DNA from: Cercis canadensis
Taxonomy: Eukaryota; Streptophyta; Magnoliopsida; Fabales; Fabaceae
Direction: 5' to 3'
DNA length: 64,000 bases
Assembly (NCBI GenBank): GCA_003255065.1
Contig: QAOA01005126.1
Span: 124,608 to 188,607, forward strand
Shown here: piece after piece, positions 14,225 through 24,060 of the stretch
Numbering within the stretch: the stretch's first letter is position 1
How the letters are laid out: each line of letters starts with the position of its first letter
Notes under the pieces: model-generated
Database searches by the model: none
Seen by the model: only the letters and a program-made list of their open reading frames with translations
Told to the model about the DNA's origin: nothing
Position numbers and translations under genes: made by a program

Positions 14225-14512
14225 GTCTTTATTAGTAACTTGATCATATAAATATTTTGATTGATGTTTAAGTAATTACTATAATTATTTGATTTTAAGG
14301 TTGTGCACTGATTGAATATGAGAATTTTGATAATTCTCAAAATTCAATAGAGGCCTTGAATGGAACTTACCTTTTGCAAAATTACCAGTGTTAGTTGGGC
14401 TTTTAGCCAATCAGAAGGAGATCAAAGTTGATTTTCAAAAATTGTATTTTTTTAGCTGTATTTCAAAATGTGTGCTTTCAATTTGATTCCACGATGTGAT
14501 TGTAGCTACCAC
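14225..14512 (+). pseudogene. Y14: Y14/RBM8A exon fragment, copy 3 (most decayed)
   Basis: The flanking intron (TGATCATATAAATATTTTG, TTTTAAGG acceptor) and the exon-like block from about 14300 match copies 1 and 2. Residues CALIEYENFDNSQNSIEALN are readable, then frames break and stops appear before the position of VDWAF. The downstream intron-like block to 14512 is shared with copy 2 (GTGATTGTAGCTACCA). It marks the third repeat of a Y14-fragment-plus-array unit. Confidence 0.62.
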
Positions 14513-17485
14513 TTTGGCCTTAATTCTAAACCCTAATCTCTAAACACTAAACCTTAAACCGTATGCACTATACTCTAGACATTATATCCTAAACCATAGA
14601 CCTTAAATCCTAAACCTTAGACACAAACCCCCAAATCCTTGACCTTTAATTCTAAACCCTACCTCCTCAACCAAAAACTGTAGACCTTTCACCTAAATCC
14701 TTGATGCTTAACCCTAAAGCTTATACCCTATACCCTAAATTCATAATCTTTAACCTTAAATCCTAAACCCTAAGCACTAAACTCTAAATCTTAAACCATA
14801 AATTGTAATACATAATCCCTAAATCTTAGACCCTTAACTGTTATCCTTAAACCCTAGATGCTTAGCGCTATACCAAAAACCCTAGCTTAGACCTTTAACC
14901 TCCACCCTAGATCTTAACCCTAGTCCCAAAACTTTAAATCTTGAACCCTAAAGTCAAAATGCTAAACTATAAATCCTGAACTATAAATGCTAAACCTTAG
15001 ACTCTAAGCCAAGGATCGCCCTAGAGCCTTAACCATAAACCTTAATCCCTATACCCTAAAATTTAGGCCTTAAAATCTAAACCCTAAACTTTAAGCCCTT
15101 AACCCTCAACTTTNAGATGCTTAGTGCTACACCAAAAACCCTAGCGTAGACCTTTAACCTCCGCCCTAGATGAACCCTAAAGTCAAAATGCTAAACTATA
15201 AATCCTGAACTATAAATGCTAAACCTTAGACTCTAAGCCAAGGATCGCCCTAGAGCCTTAACCATAAACCTTAATCCCTATACCCTAAAATTTAGGCCTT
15301 AAAATCTAAACCCTAAACTTTAAGCCCTTAACCCTCAACTTTAAACTCTAGACCTTTAACATTATACAAAAAATCCTAAGCCCTTGACCCTAAAACCTAG
15401 ATGCTAAACTTGAACCCCTGGGCCCTTAACCTAAATCTTATATGCTTAACCCTAAACTCTAGACCCTATAACTTAATATAATGACATATAACCCTAAATA
15501 CTCAACCTTACATTCTAAACTATAAACCATAAAACATAGACCTTAAACCCTAAACAATAAACGCTAGACCCTTAATCCTAAAACCTAAGCCTTTGACCCA
15601 CAACCTTTAACCCTAGCTAGTTAGCACTAATTTCTAAATTGTAAACCCTAAAGCCTCGACCAAAAATTATAAACCTTAAACCCTATGCCCTAGCCCTAAA
15701 TCTTGAATTCTAAACATTAAACCCTAAACCCTAAAATATAAATCCTAGATCCATACCTCAAATTCCTACACCCTTGACCCATAACCCTAAATCATAAATT
15801 CTTAACCTAAACCTTAGATGTTTAGCACTAATCCCTAAATTGTAAACCATAAAGCTTTATCCCTAAACTTAAACCCTTAACCTTTATCCAAGATGCTTAA
15901 CCTAATCCCTAAACCTTAAATCCTAGAGTCATAACCTTAAACCTTAAAATTTAAACCCTAAATGAAAAATCCTAAACCCTAGATCCTATACTATAAACCC
16001 TATAGCCTTAACCCTAAATTCTAAATCCTAAATGGTAAACTATAAATCATAAACCCTATGTACAATCCTAAACCTTAAACCCTTAACCCTAAAACCTAGA
16101 TCCTTAACTCAAAACCCTAGACCCTTAACCTAAACATTAGATGCTTAATCGTAATCCATAAATCTTAAACCTTAACCTTATCCCTAAACCCTAGATCCCT
16201 AAGCTCAACCACAAATGCTTACCCCTAATACAAAAATCCTAAACCCTTAAGCTATAACCCTAAACCATAAACCTTAGATGCTATACCCGAAACCCTACAT
16301 CCTTAACATATTCCCTATATGCTTAAAGCTAGACCTCATACCTTAAATTGATGACTTGTAACCCTAAATCTTAAATCCTAAACACTAAACCCTAAATCAT
16401 AGTCATTAAACCCTAAACTATAAACTCTAAACATAACCTAATCCCAAGCCCAATTGCTTAACCCTAATCCCTAGAACTTAAACTTTGGATCCTAATCCTT
16501 AAACCCTAAAACCTAGGCCCTTAACCTAGACCATAAACCCTAATCCCTATACCCTAAACTCTAAACACAAATATCTAAACCCTTGACCTCAAACCTAAAA
16601 CCTGGATCCTAAACTCAAAACCCTACACCCTTAACCTAAAGCCCAAATACTTAACCATAACCCAAAATCCTATACACTAAACTCATGACCTGTAACCTTA
16701 AATCTTGAATCCTAAATCCTAAAGTATAGACCTTAAACCCTAAATCCTAGACCCTTAACCTCAATCTTATATGCTTAAATCTAATCCTTAAACCCTAAAT
16801 CATAAATTCTAAACCCCCTTAAACTAAATCCTAGACACTAAATGCTAAATTATGGATAGTTGACCCTAAACCCTTGACCCTTAACCTCAAACACAAAACC
16901 TTAAACCCTTGAACCTAAACCCTAGATGATTAAGCTAAACTTAAAATGCTTAACACTTAACCATCAACCATAAATCCTAAAGCCTTATCCCTAGCCTCTA
17001 AATCTTAAACCATAAACAATAAATTATAAACCCTAAATATTAAATTCTAAATGCTTAATCCTTATTAACTGTAGATAGTAAACCTTAAATTTCAAACCCT
17101 TGACCCTTGACCCGTAACCCTAGGCCCTAGATCCTAAACTATACATATGAAATTCTAAACCCTATGCCCTTAACCTTAGACCTTGAGGCCAAAACTCTCA
17201 ACCATTAACCTTAAATTGTTGACCCTTAAACATCACACCCCTAAACCTTTAACACTAAACCTTAAACCAAAATCCCTATACTAGTAACCTAAATCTTATA
17301 TGCTAAACCTTAAACTCTAGACCCTATACACTAAACTCAATGACTTGTAACCCTAAATCATAAAGCATAGACCCTAAACCCTACAGTATAAATCCTAAAT
17401 GCTTAACCAAAACCTAATCCTAGATCTTTAACCCTAATACTTAAGCCTTATAGGTTTAACCTCAATCCATATACCCTATGAAGGT
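14513..17485 (+). repeat. degenerate telomere-like array, segment 3
   Basis: The array continues on the same strand and ends abruptly near 17485, where transposon-type sequence (GGGGTGAATAGG) begins. Long modules occur near 14703, 15430, 16319, 16646 and 17300. An N at 15114 is flanked by a duplicated block (14856-15113 versus 15115-15342, the second copy about 30 bp shorter). Confidence 0.9.
14856..15342. other. single-N contig join with duplicated flank
   Basis: The block before the N at 15114 recurs immediately after it (AGATGCTTAG at both starts, CCCTCAACTTT at both ends), with one internal deletion of about 30 bp. It is probably two alleles or two contig ends that were not merged. Confidence 0.7.
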
Positions 17486-17582
17486 TGCAGGATCTATTCC
17501 TAGAAGGGGTGAATAGGAATTGTTACAATTAATTGAAAAATTAGTTCTAATATAAATAAATTCAAATAACATATTTGTTTAA

Positions 17583-18651
17583 GAACTAGTTCTTTGATAA
17601 ATACCAGATTTGAACACAGAGAAATAACTTAATCAACCATTAAGAACAGAGCAGAAGTTAATCCAGAAAATGAAAGATAAAGAGAGAGAGAAGATCTGCA
17701 AGAGTCTAGTTTAGCTTAAAAATGCCTACATCCATTTTTCCTATATTTGGGGTTCCACTATTCTTCAAGTTTATTTTTCCAAGCTTCTTAACCATGGTTT
17801 TTGTTTTTCAAGCTAACCATGAACTCACACTCTCTAACACACTAGAGATTACTCTCATGGATTTCTCCCATAGAAATCCAGATACAAAACCCAAGTTTTC
17901 AGTGCATCCCTAAAGAAGAAACTTTCTTACAGAGTAAAAATGATACAATGAAGTTCTTGCTGCATGAAGAGATATCTGAGAGGAAGATGAAGAGTAATAC
18001 TCTTAAGAATGACTTCCTTCTCACTCTGATATATTTTATTCTCTCTTCTCTGCATGCATACCAAAGCCTTGGTAAGTTCTTTTGATATATTGCCTTTCTT
18101 GTGCATGCGAAAGACTATGAGAAAGGCTAAAGAAAAAGCCACCTACTAGCTGACACATTGTCCATCATGCACAATGACCTTTGTCCTTTTGTAAGAAAAA
18201 ATTTGACCTTGTGTAAGAGAAAGTAGATAAAAAAAAAAAAAAAATCCCTTGAAAAGTGGACTTTACATCAGTCACTTCAAGAAAAACTTTCCAATCTCAA
18301 CTAACACAATTTTTTAGAGAGACTAGAAAAGGCTAAAGCCATCTGGAGTCTTCGACAAGCTTGTCCACATCAGTAAAATTAGAAGATTTTGTTATCCATA
18401 GGAACTAGATCACAGAGACAAGAACTAGTTCTTAAGAACAGACAGAGCTAGTTCTTTAAGGCTTTTTTTTTTTCAAACTCATTCTAAATAAGAGCTTAGA
18501 GAAAACAACATAGGTTAAAAGTAACAAGACATTTTGCTATCATCAAAATAGGACTAGAGACTTGAGGGGCTAACAATCTCCCCCTTTTTGATGATAATAT
18601 GAAAAATCTCCCCCTTAATATATGTAGTCTATAGAATAGAAGAACTAGTTC
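17583..18651. repeat. dispersed perfect palindrome GAACTAGTTC
   Basis: The 10-bp palindrome GAACTAGTTC occurs exactly at 17583-17592, 18422-18431 and 18642-18651. One-base variants lie at 18402-18411 (GAACTAGATC) and 18445-18454 (GAGCTAGTTC). All five lie in about 1.1 kb of this element. Function unknown; they could be degenerate internal repeats of the element. Confidence 0.6.
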
Positions 18652-19073
18652 TTTAGAGTAGCCAATAGGCACAAGACTCATGAGAGAATTTTTCAAAAGG
18701 AGATATGTTTCATTTCAAGAAATTACACTAAGCAGTTCAAACATACTAGTTCAAAATTTCTCCCTCTTTGGCATTATCAAAAAGAAAAAGGAGGGATAAG
18801 AAACAGAGTATAGTAACAAAGCAGATCATCAGTTATAACAACCAAAATAGAAGTAGGATAAAACCAATTAACTGATTAAGTACATGTTGTCAATCTATGC
18901 CAAAAAATATGATGTATGTGTTTGAAAAGAGATAATAATGTCAAGAGGCTGGAGAATATTTAGCTACACTACATTTACAACTGAAATTTTATCAAAAGTG
19001 ATAAAAAAATTATCAAAATATTCAGTCAATCTAATGAGAGGAAGGCTGAGATGCTTTGAGAGCTGTCAATTGA

Positions 19074-19474
19074 TATTTAGTGACTGCTAGTTCCTTTTCA
19101 ACAACTGCTAATCGAGCATTGCAGTCAAAAGCTAGATCTGGAAGAAGTTCAAACATCTGCTAATTTGATTGGCCAGTTATTCAGGTTTGACTGAAGCAAT
19201 CCACTCCACATGGTCGACCTTCTGAGATGGGTGAACTAGTGGGGTTGACTTCTTCTGCTTATTGGTGGGTTGANTATTTAGTGACTGTTAGTTCCTTTTC
19301 AACAACTGCTAATCGAGCATTGCAGTCAAAAGCTAGATCTGGAAGAAGTTCAAACATCTGCTAATTTGATTGGCCAGTTATTCAGGTTTGACTGAAGCAA
19401 TCCACTCCACATGGTCGACCTTCTGAGATGGGTGAACTAGTGGGGTTGACTTCTTCTGCTTATTGGTGGGTTGA
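19074..19474. other. single-N contig join with 200-bp duplicated flank
   Basis: Bases 19074-19273 and 19275-19474 are almost identical and abut the N at 19274. The duplication artificially repeats the C-terminal part of the adjacent minus-strand fragment (VDHVEWIASVKPE). Confidence 0.85.
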
Positions 19475-19767
19475 AAAGAACTGGTTGGGGTTGCAGTAGC
19501 AAGCCTCTTGGCCTTGACAAAAGAAGAGCTCAAAGAAGGTTCAGAAATGGGATTGGCAGCAGGGAGCACTCTTTTGAGAATCAGTTTAGCAGGGAAAGAC
19601 TCAGAATCAAAATTGGAGAGATCAATTTTGAAATACTGGCAAAGCTTGACAATCAGCATCCCATAGGGCAAACTGGTTTTGACCCTAGTCCTTTTGACAG
19701 TTGCAGCCATGGTGTTGAGAATCAGCCTAGGCAGGTTCAATGGCAGTTGGTTTTTCAGATAATACAA
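19378..19767 (-). pseudogene. plant transposon-protein-like fragment
   Basis: A 129-residue open frame carries MAATVKRTRVKTSLPYGMLI followed by VKLCQYFKIDLSNF. The T-S-L-P-Y-G-M-L motif is typical of a domain annotated in many plant genomes as a putative plant transposon protein, which occurs in retroelements of uncertain biochemical role. The C-terminal half is low-complexity (Ser, Pro, Lys) and ends at the false duplication. There is no upstream RT, integrase or gag. It is probably a decayed internal piece of the surrounding element. Confidence 0.5.
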
Positions 19768-20136
19768 TACATAGAGATCAGTAGTTGAAAGATCACTATG
19801 ACGGCCTACACGGGGTAAGAGTTGAGTGGTTATGAGCTTAGCTAAAGTTCTGGTTATGGAATCAAAGCATAAATGTGTTCATCCCCTTGTTTGGGAGTTC
19901 AATATTAAAAAAAGAAAGGAAACCAATGACTAATCTCAAACCCTTGCATTCTTTTTTTGTCTCACTTTTGTGTTTCTCCAATTTGGGGAGTTTGGAGAGA
20001 AAAAAAATAGTTTACTATTATACCTTTATTTATTATTTCAAATTCTTTTTCAAACATTATTTAGATAATATTATTAAATATATTTACTTTATAAATAAAT
20101 GATAAATTTGTAAAATTATAAATTTTTTATTTTTTT

Positions 20137-20137
20137 N
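20137..20137. other. single N in a poly-T/poly-pyrimidine tract
   Basis: Unlike most Ns here, I see no duplicated flank. It may mark sequencing uncertainty in the T run followed by CTTCC repeats. Confidence 0.6.
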
Positions 20138-20438
20138 CTTCCTTTCCCTCCCTTTCCTCTCCTCTACTCTCTACTCTAAAAAAACTCCCAAACAGACTGT
20201 AAAGGAAAAGACTTCACAAAAGAGTCAAAGCTTATAGCCTTAGCTTTTGAAAGTAGCGCCTAACACTTTATTTGTTTTAGTCCCCTATTTTAAATTTAAA
20301 TTTTTTAGTCTCTAAAATTTTATAAAATGAATAAATTGATCTAATAGGTTAACGTAATCTAGAAATTAACTATTTTTGTTAACATTTAACCACGTGGTAT
20401 TGATGTGACAATAAATGAGATTTTTTAGGTACTTTTAG

Positions 20439-20610
20439 TATTTATGTAGTATGTTATACTACATAAAAATAACTAATAAATAAATGATATCTGTACAAGT
20501 TAATTATTTTTAAGTTTGTTTAATAAATTATATTTTATATCTAATAAAATATAAAAATTATGTGTGATTATCACATCAATGTAATATAGCATATTTATGT
20601 AGTATCATAG
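20439..20610 (+). mobile_element. MITE, copy A of a two-copy family in this window
   Basis: The ends read TATTTATGTAGTATG ... CATATTTATGTAGTATCATA, and the body includes TAATAAATTATATTTTATAT. The same element lies in opposite orientation at 43701-43885. It is nested inside the Pack-TIR-like element. Confidence 0.6.
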
Positions 20611-20773
20611 AATTCCTGAACAATAAAAATATTTCTTATTAAAATAGGCTGACGTGGCATCCACCTCCTTCTTCCCTCTATATTTTTTTTTTCAGATTTT
20701 ATTTATTTTATTAATTAAAAATAAAAAGAATCATTTCGATGCGCTCAAGCTGTGCCCCACCTTCTTCGGCGAG

Positions 20774-21012
20774 TCACCACCGCCAATTGAGGACGGCTTC
20801 ACTGCGGAGAAGCTCTTGAACCAGGGCTACCAGAGTGAACCGTAACCGACGCAATCCACCTCCCTACCAGAACCATCATGGCCACTGATTCCCCACCGAC
20901 ACAATCCAACTCGCTTTCCCATAGACACCGTCTTCGAAACCGCCTTGGTCGTCGCTCCGAAATGCCTTCGAATCCATGAGGCTCATCGATACCGTGACAG
21001 AGCGGATGAGTT
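20774..21012 (+). pseudogene. IMPDH: IMP dehydrogenase N-terminal fragment (captured, broken)
   Basis: Codons 20774-20830 read SPPPIEDGFTAEKLLNQGY, matching the start of plant IMPDH (PPIEDGFTAEKLFNQGY, then SYTYDDVIFLP). Here the SYTYDD block is replaced by unrelated residues and a stop. About 160 bp later DTVTERM appears, close to the family's SPMDTVTESAM, just before a TTGTAAGTC donor-like site. IMPDH makes XMP from IMP in guanine nucleotide synthesis. The fragment lacks the barrel, the catalytic Cys loop and the CBS domains, so it is not functional. Local GC is far above its flanks. Confidence 0.55.
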
Positions 21013-21432
21013 GTAAGTCTTCTAGCCCCATCTTCTTCCCCTCTCTCTCTCTATGGTGAGTAGGAAAACCTTCATGGCTTGGGTTGCCGGTTAACCCGCT
21101 GGAGGAAAACGAAAGAACTCATTTTTTTTTTTTTTTTATAAAAAATCATTTTAATTAGAACTTAAATGTTTAATTAAGTCTTAATTGCAATATTAACGAT
21201 TTTTTAACAAGGATTTTTGAATAAAAAATAATTTTTACATGTGGATGTTCCATTAACTTATTTTGAATAAAAAATTATTTTAATTATCATATCCATGCCA
21301 TGTGAATGTCATGTTAGCAAAAATCATTCGTTTTTAGATATGGTTAACTCTTTAGATCAATTCATTCATTTTTTAAAATTTTAAGACCTGAAAATTCTAA
21401 ATTCAAAATAAAGAAACAAAAAGCGTTCATTT

Positions 21433-22004
21433 TACTAAAATTGGTGATTAAAATTACATTTAAATATCTTTTTAAAAAAAATTGACTTTGTTCTAAGCTC
21501 ATTGACCATAATATTATATTTTACAAACTTATTTATTTATTTATCATATTTTTAAAATTATTTACTTAAACATTATACTTTTTAAAAAATTAAAAATAAA
21601 TAAAAAAATTGGACACGTGGGTCCCATGAACACGATATCCCTTTTCTCTTTCTCCCTTTTATTTTCTCTCTCCATGTCCCTTTCATCTTCTCTCTCCTTG
21701 TCCCTTTCATCATATTTTTCTTTCATCTTCTTCTCTTTCTCCCTTTCACTTCACCCTAACCGTATTTTTATATCTTTTTTTTTTTATTGGTGTGGCCACA
21801 TAGACACGCAAAATATCACATAGCATGTCTAGTGAGGACACACCACATGAGATTTGACATGTCTAATAGGCTTTGCTTTGTCAAATTTTATTTTTTAAAA
21901 AAAATATAATATTTAGATAAATAATTTTAAAAGTATAATAATTAAATAAATAAGTTTATAAATTATAATATTAAGTTTAAAGTGCCCTTTCTTCTATTGC
22001 ATTA
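21433..22004. other. AT-rich spacer with polypyrimidine block
   Basis: There are no genes. Bases 21640-21760 are a CTCTCTTTCTCCC-type polypyrimidine tract that gives a spurious Ser/Leu/Phe-rich frame. The flanking AT-rich segments show partial inverted similarity (ATTTATTTATT and AAATAATTTTAA), perhaps another MITE end. Confidence 0.4.
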
Positions 22005-22491
22005 TTGTCATATAAAGACCTTAATGTTATACTTCAATCCCCACATTTTCTGTCAGCTTGGTACTTCAATTCAAATAAAATAAGAAATGGAGCTACAATG
22101 AATACTGCTGAAAGGGGAACCGTTGCAGTTCAGACAAAAAGAGGTACAAAGTACATTGCAAATGTTCTTTATGTTCCTAATTTAAATCAAAGCTTTCTCA
22201 ATGTGGGACACATGTGTTTTGAGCATCATAGTTGTTCTATTTCTTATACTGATAACAAAGAAATAGCTAAAATTCATATGCATAACAATAGTTTTTCTCT
22301 TAATTGGCAGCATGCATCTGATAATGCTTTGAAGGTTTTGACTGATGATACCCTATTGTAGCATTGAAGATATGGTCATATTATCATGTGAATCCAATCA
22401 GATTTATGCAACAGAAGTATGTGAACCTTGTCAACTTGAAAAGCAGCACAGAAAGTCATTTCAATCCCCAAGTTCATGGAAGGCCAAATAA
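22005..22491 (+). pseudogene. Ty1-copia pol remnant (GAG-pre-integrase region)
   Basis: The first frame has RGTVAVQTKRGTKYIANVLY and VPNLNQSFLNVGHM, the block typical of copia polyproteins between protease and integrase, and IAKIHMHNNSFSLNW follows. A stop interrupts the LWH-RYGH motif at 22359-22361. After a frameshift the integrase zinc-finger end is readable as VCEPCQLEKQHRKSF (from 22417), ending at a TAA at 22489-22491. Protease, integrase core, RT and RNase H are all missing. It is an isolated dead fragment. Confidence 0.8.
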
Positions 22492-24060
22492 AATATGGGA
22501 GAAATTTGAATGGAGGACCCAAACTTTGCCATATTTAGCCCACAAGGTATTAAAAATGGTATATTTTCAAAACTTTTCTGTCTTTTCCTAATCAAAGTCA
22601 ACTCTCTTATTCTCTGCCATGGTCGTTACTATCTCTTATGGTGGCCAGACACAAAAGTTGAACCTCCTCCTCCACTCCACATTGGGTTACATTGCAAGAA
22701 AAAAATTATTATTTTACAAACAAAAATCATGAGAAATTCCTTTATGACAATGAAAAATGAGATTCTCATGAAAAATAGGATGAGAGAAAAAGAGGCATAG
22801 GAAACCAATTTTCTCGTGATTTTTAGTAACTGTTAAATTTTCACTATATACAATGGCACAAATAAAAGTCTCTTATCATAAAACTAAGGTACACAGAAAT
22901 ATGTTTATAGTACTTGGATATCAGCAAGAAGCAAAGAATTAGCCATTCACTTTTAGTTGAAAAAAACTCTTCCTTTTGCGAAACGCTTCTCATGGGCATA
23001 CTGAGATACCTGCCAACACCTTATTAATATGTAAATTCTTTGCTATGCTCACTGAGTCAAAACAATTTAAGCAAATAAAAATATTTTAGTCAAATACACT
23101 CTACATTCATATGCAGAAGTACACATGTATATGCCCACGTTCAACTTATAATGCAGGCACAACTATTTGCCTTACGATTGAAATCCTCATACAATACCCA
23201 AAGTTTCACCTAGCTGGCAGAAGCAATAGGCAAAGTTGTATTGCCTCTCTTCCACCTAACTATCTATTGTCCTTTTTCTTGTTTTCTTTTTGGCTATGTA
23301 TGGATAGAAGGGAAAATTAAATGACATAATACGAAATGTAAGTTTGGTAGAACATTGGGAGAGAAATTACCATTTAGTCTTAAACTATTTGAACGTTGGA
23401 ATACCAATTGCTAAACATGGAAATCAGGGTAACTGCAAACAAGCATTCCTGTTTTAATCTTACTAGGAAACATAGGGAAAGTGACAGTGAGATGCTTATA
23501 AATCAAAATGTTTCTAGAATCATAACAGGAATCTAAACTAAAACAATTTGTATCCTTTTAGAATTGATGAGCTTAACAAAGTACAAAGCAACAAGAGAGG
23601 GATGATGTTTTTACTTTTTACAGCTGCTGTTATTTTTTCTTCATCTAATATTCTGATGCTTGGACGAATATTACAATTACAAGAATCGTTTAAGGGAAAA
23701 AAGGATGAACCTCAAAGGAACAATGTGTTACAAAAACCATGGGGAAAGAAAAGAATATTGTAAAGAAAATCCAGTTGAAAAAAGAATGTCCATTACATTT
23801 GGGGGAAACAAAGAATTGATCTTGCAATCTCTTTCTTGGTACGCAGATTCTTTTCTAAAAGGCTTCTCTTGGGCAAGCATGGACACCAATCTCTTTTGGT
23901 TATATATATTTTTTTTCATGCCTACAAGTTGTATAAATATAAAAGTGAGCAAGAAACTGAGTGCTACACACTCCAATAGAAATTCCAGTATGGGCCATGC
24001 TTTGCATTGAGATTGATATCCTCTAATCACCACTCTAATTATTTGTCTCAATTAACCTTT
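22492..24060. other. no recognisable gene or repeat boundary
   Basis: Short frames occur on both strands but none has family features, a signal peptide or splice context. The sequence directly after the copia remnant may be more decayed element DNA. Confidence 0.4.

Larger units (their letters stand above)
17486..19880 (-). mobile_element. retrotransposon-derived region with little coding sequence
   Basis: It starts with GGATCTATTCC ... GGGGTGAATAGG and contains CTCCCCCTTTTTGATGATAAT and CCCTCTTTGGCATTATCAAA. I associate these phrases with the 3' noncoding parts and coding ends of plant LTR elements read in reverse. The only protein signal is the minus-strand transposon-protein fragment at its right end. 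I could not find paired LTRs, so borders and class are uncertain. Confidence 0.4.
20262..21432. mobile_element. Pack-TIR-like element with about 150-200-bp inverted ends
   Basis: The left end (20262-20430; TTTATTTGTTTTAGTCCCC ... ATGAATAAATTGATCTAA ... GTTAAC) is repeated in inverted form at 21290-21432 (GTTAAC ... TTAGATCAATTCATTCAT ... AAACAAAAAGCG). Between the arms lie a nested MITE (20439-20610) and a GC-rich island with an IMP dehydrogenase 5' fragment. Inverted ends around a captured gene piece fit a Pack-MULE or Pack-TIR element. I could not define a clean target-site duplication, so the family is open. Confidence 0.55.

Noticed and set aside
1658..17485. A true chromosome end
   Set aside because: The heptamers are too degenerate, and about 46 kb of ordinary DNA with genes lies on one side and non-telomeric sequence on the other.
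1658..17485. A CRISPR-like or simple minisatellite array
   Set aside because: There is no fixed repeat and spacer structure. The base word is the plant telomere heptamer and the sequence context is eukaryotic.
21617..21823. A Ser/Leu/Phe-rich small protein
   Set aside because: It is the translation of a CTCTCTTTCTCCC polypyrimidine tract and has no other coding evidence.
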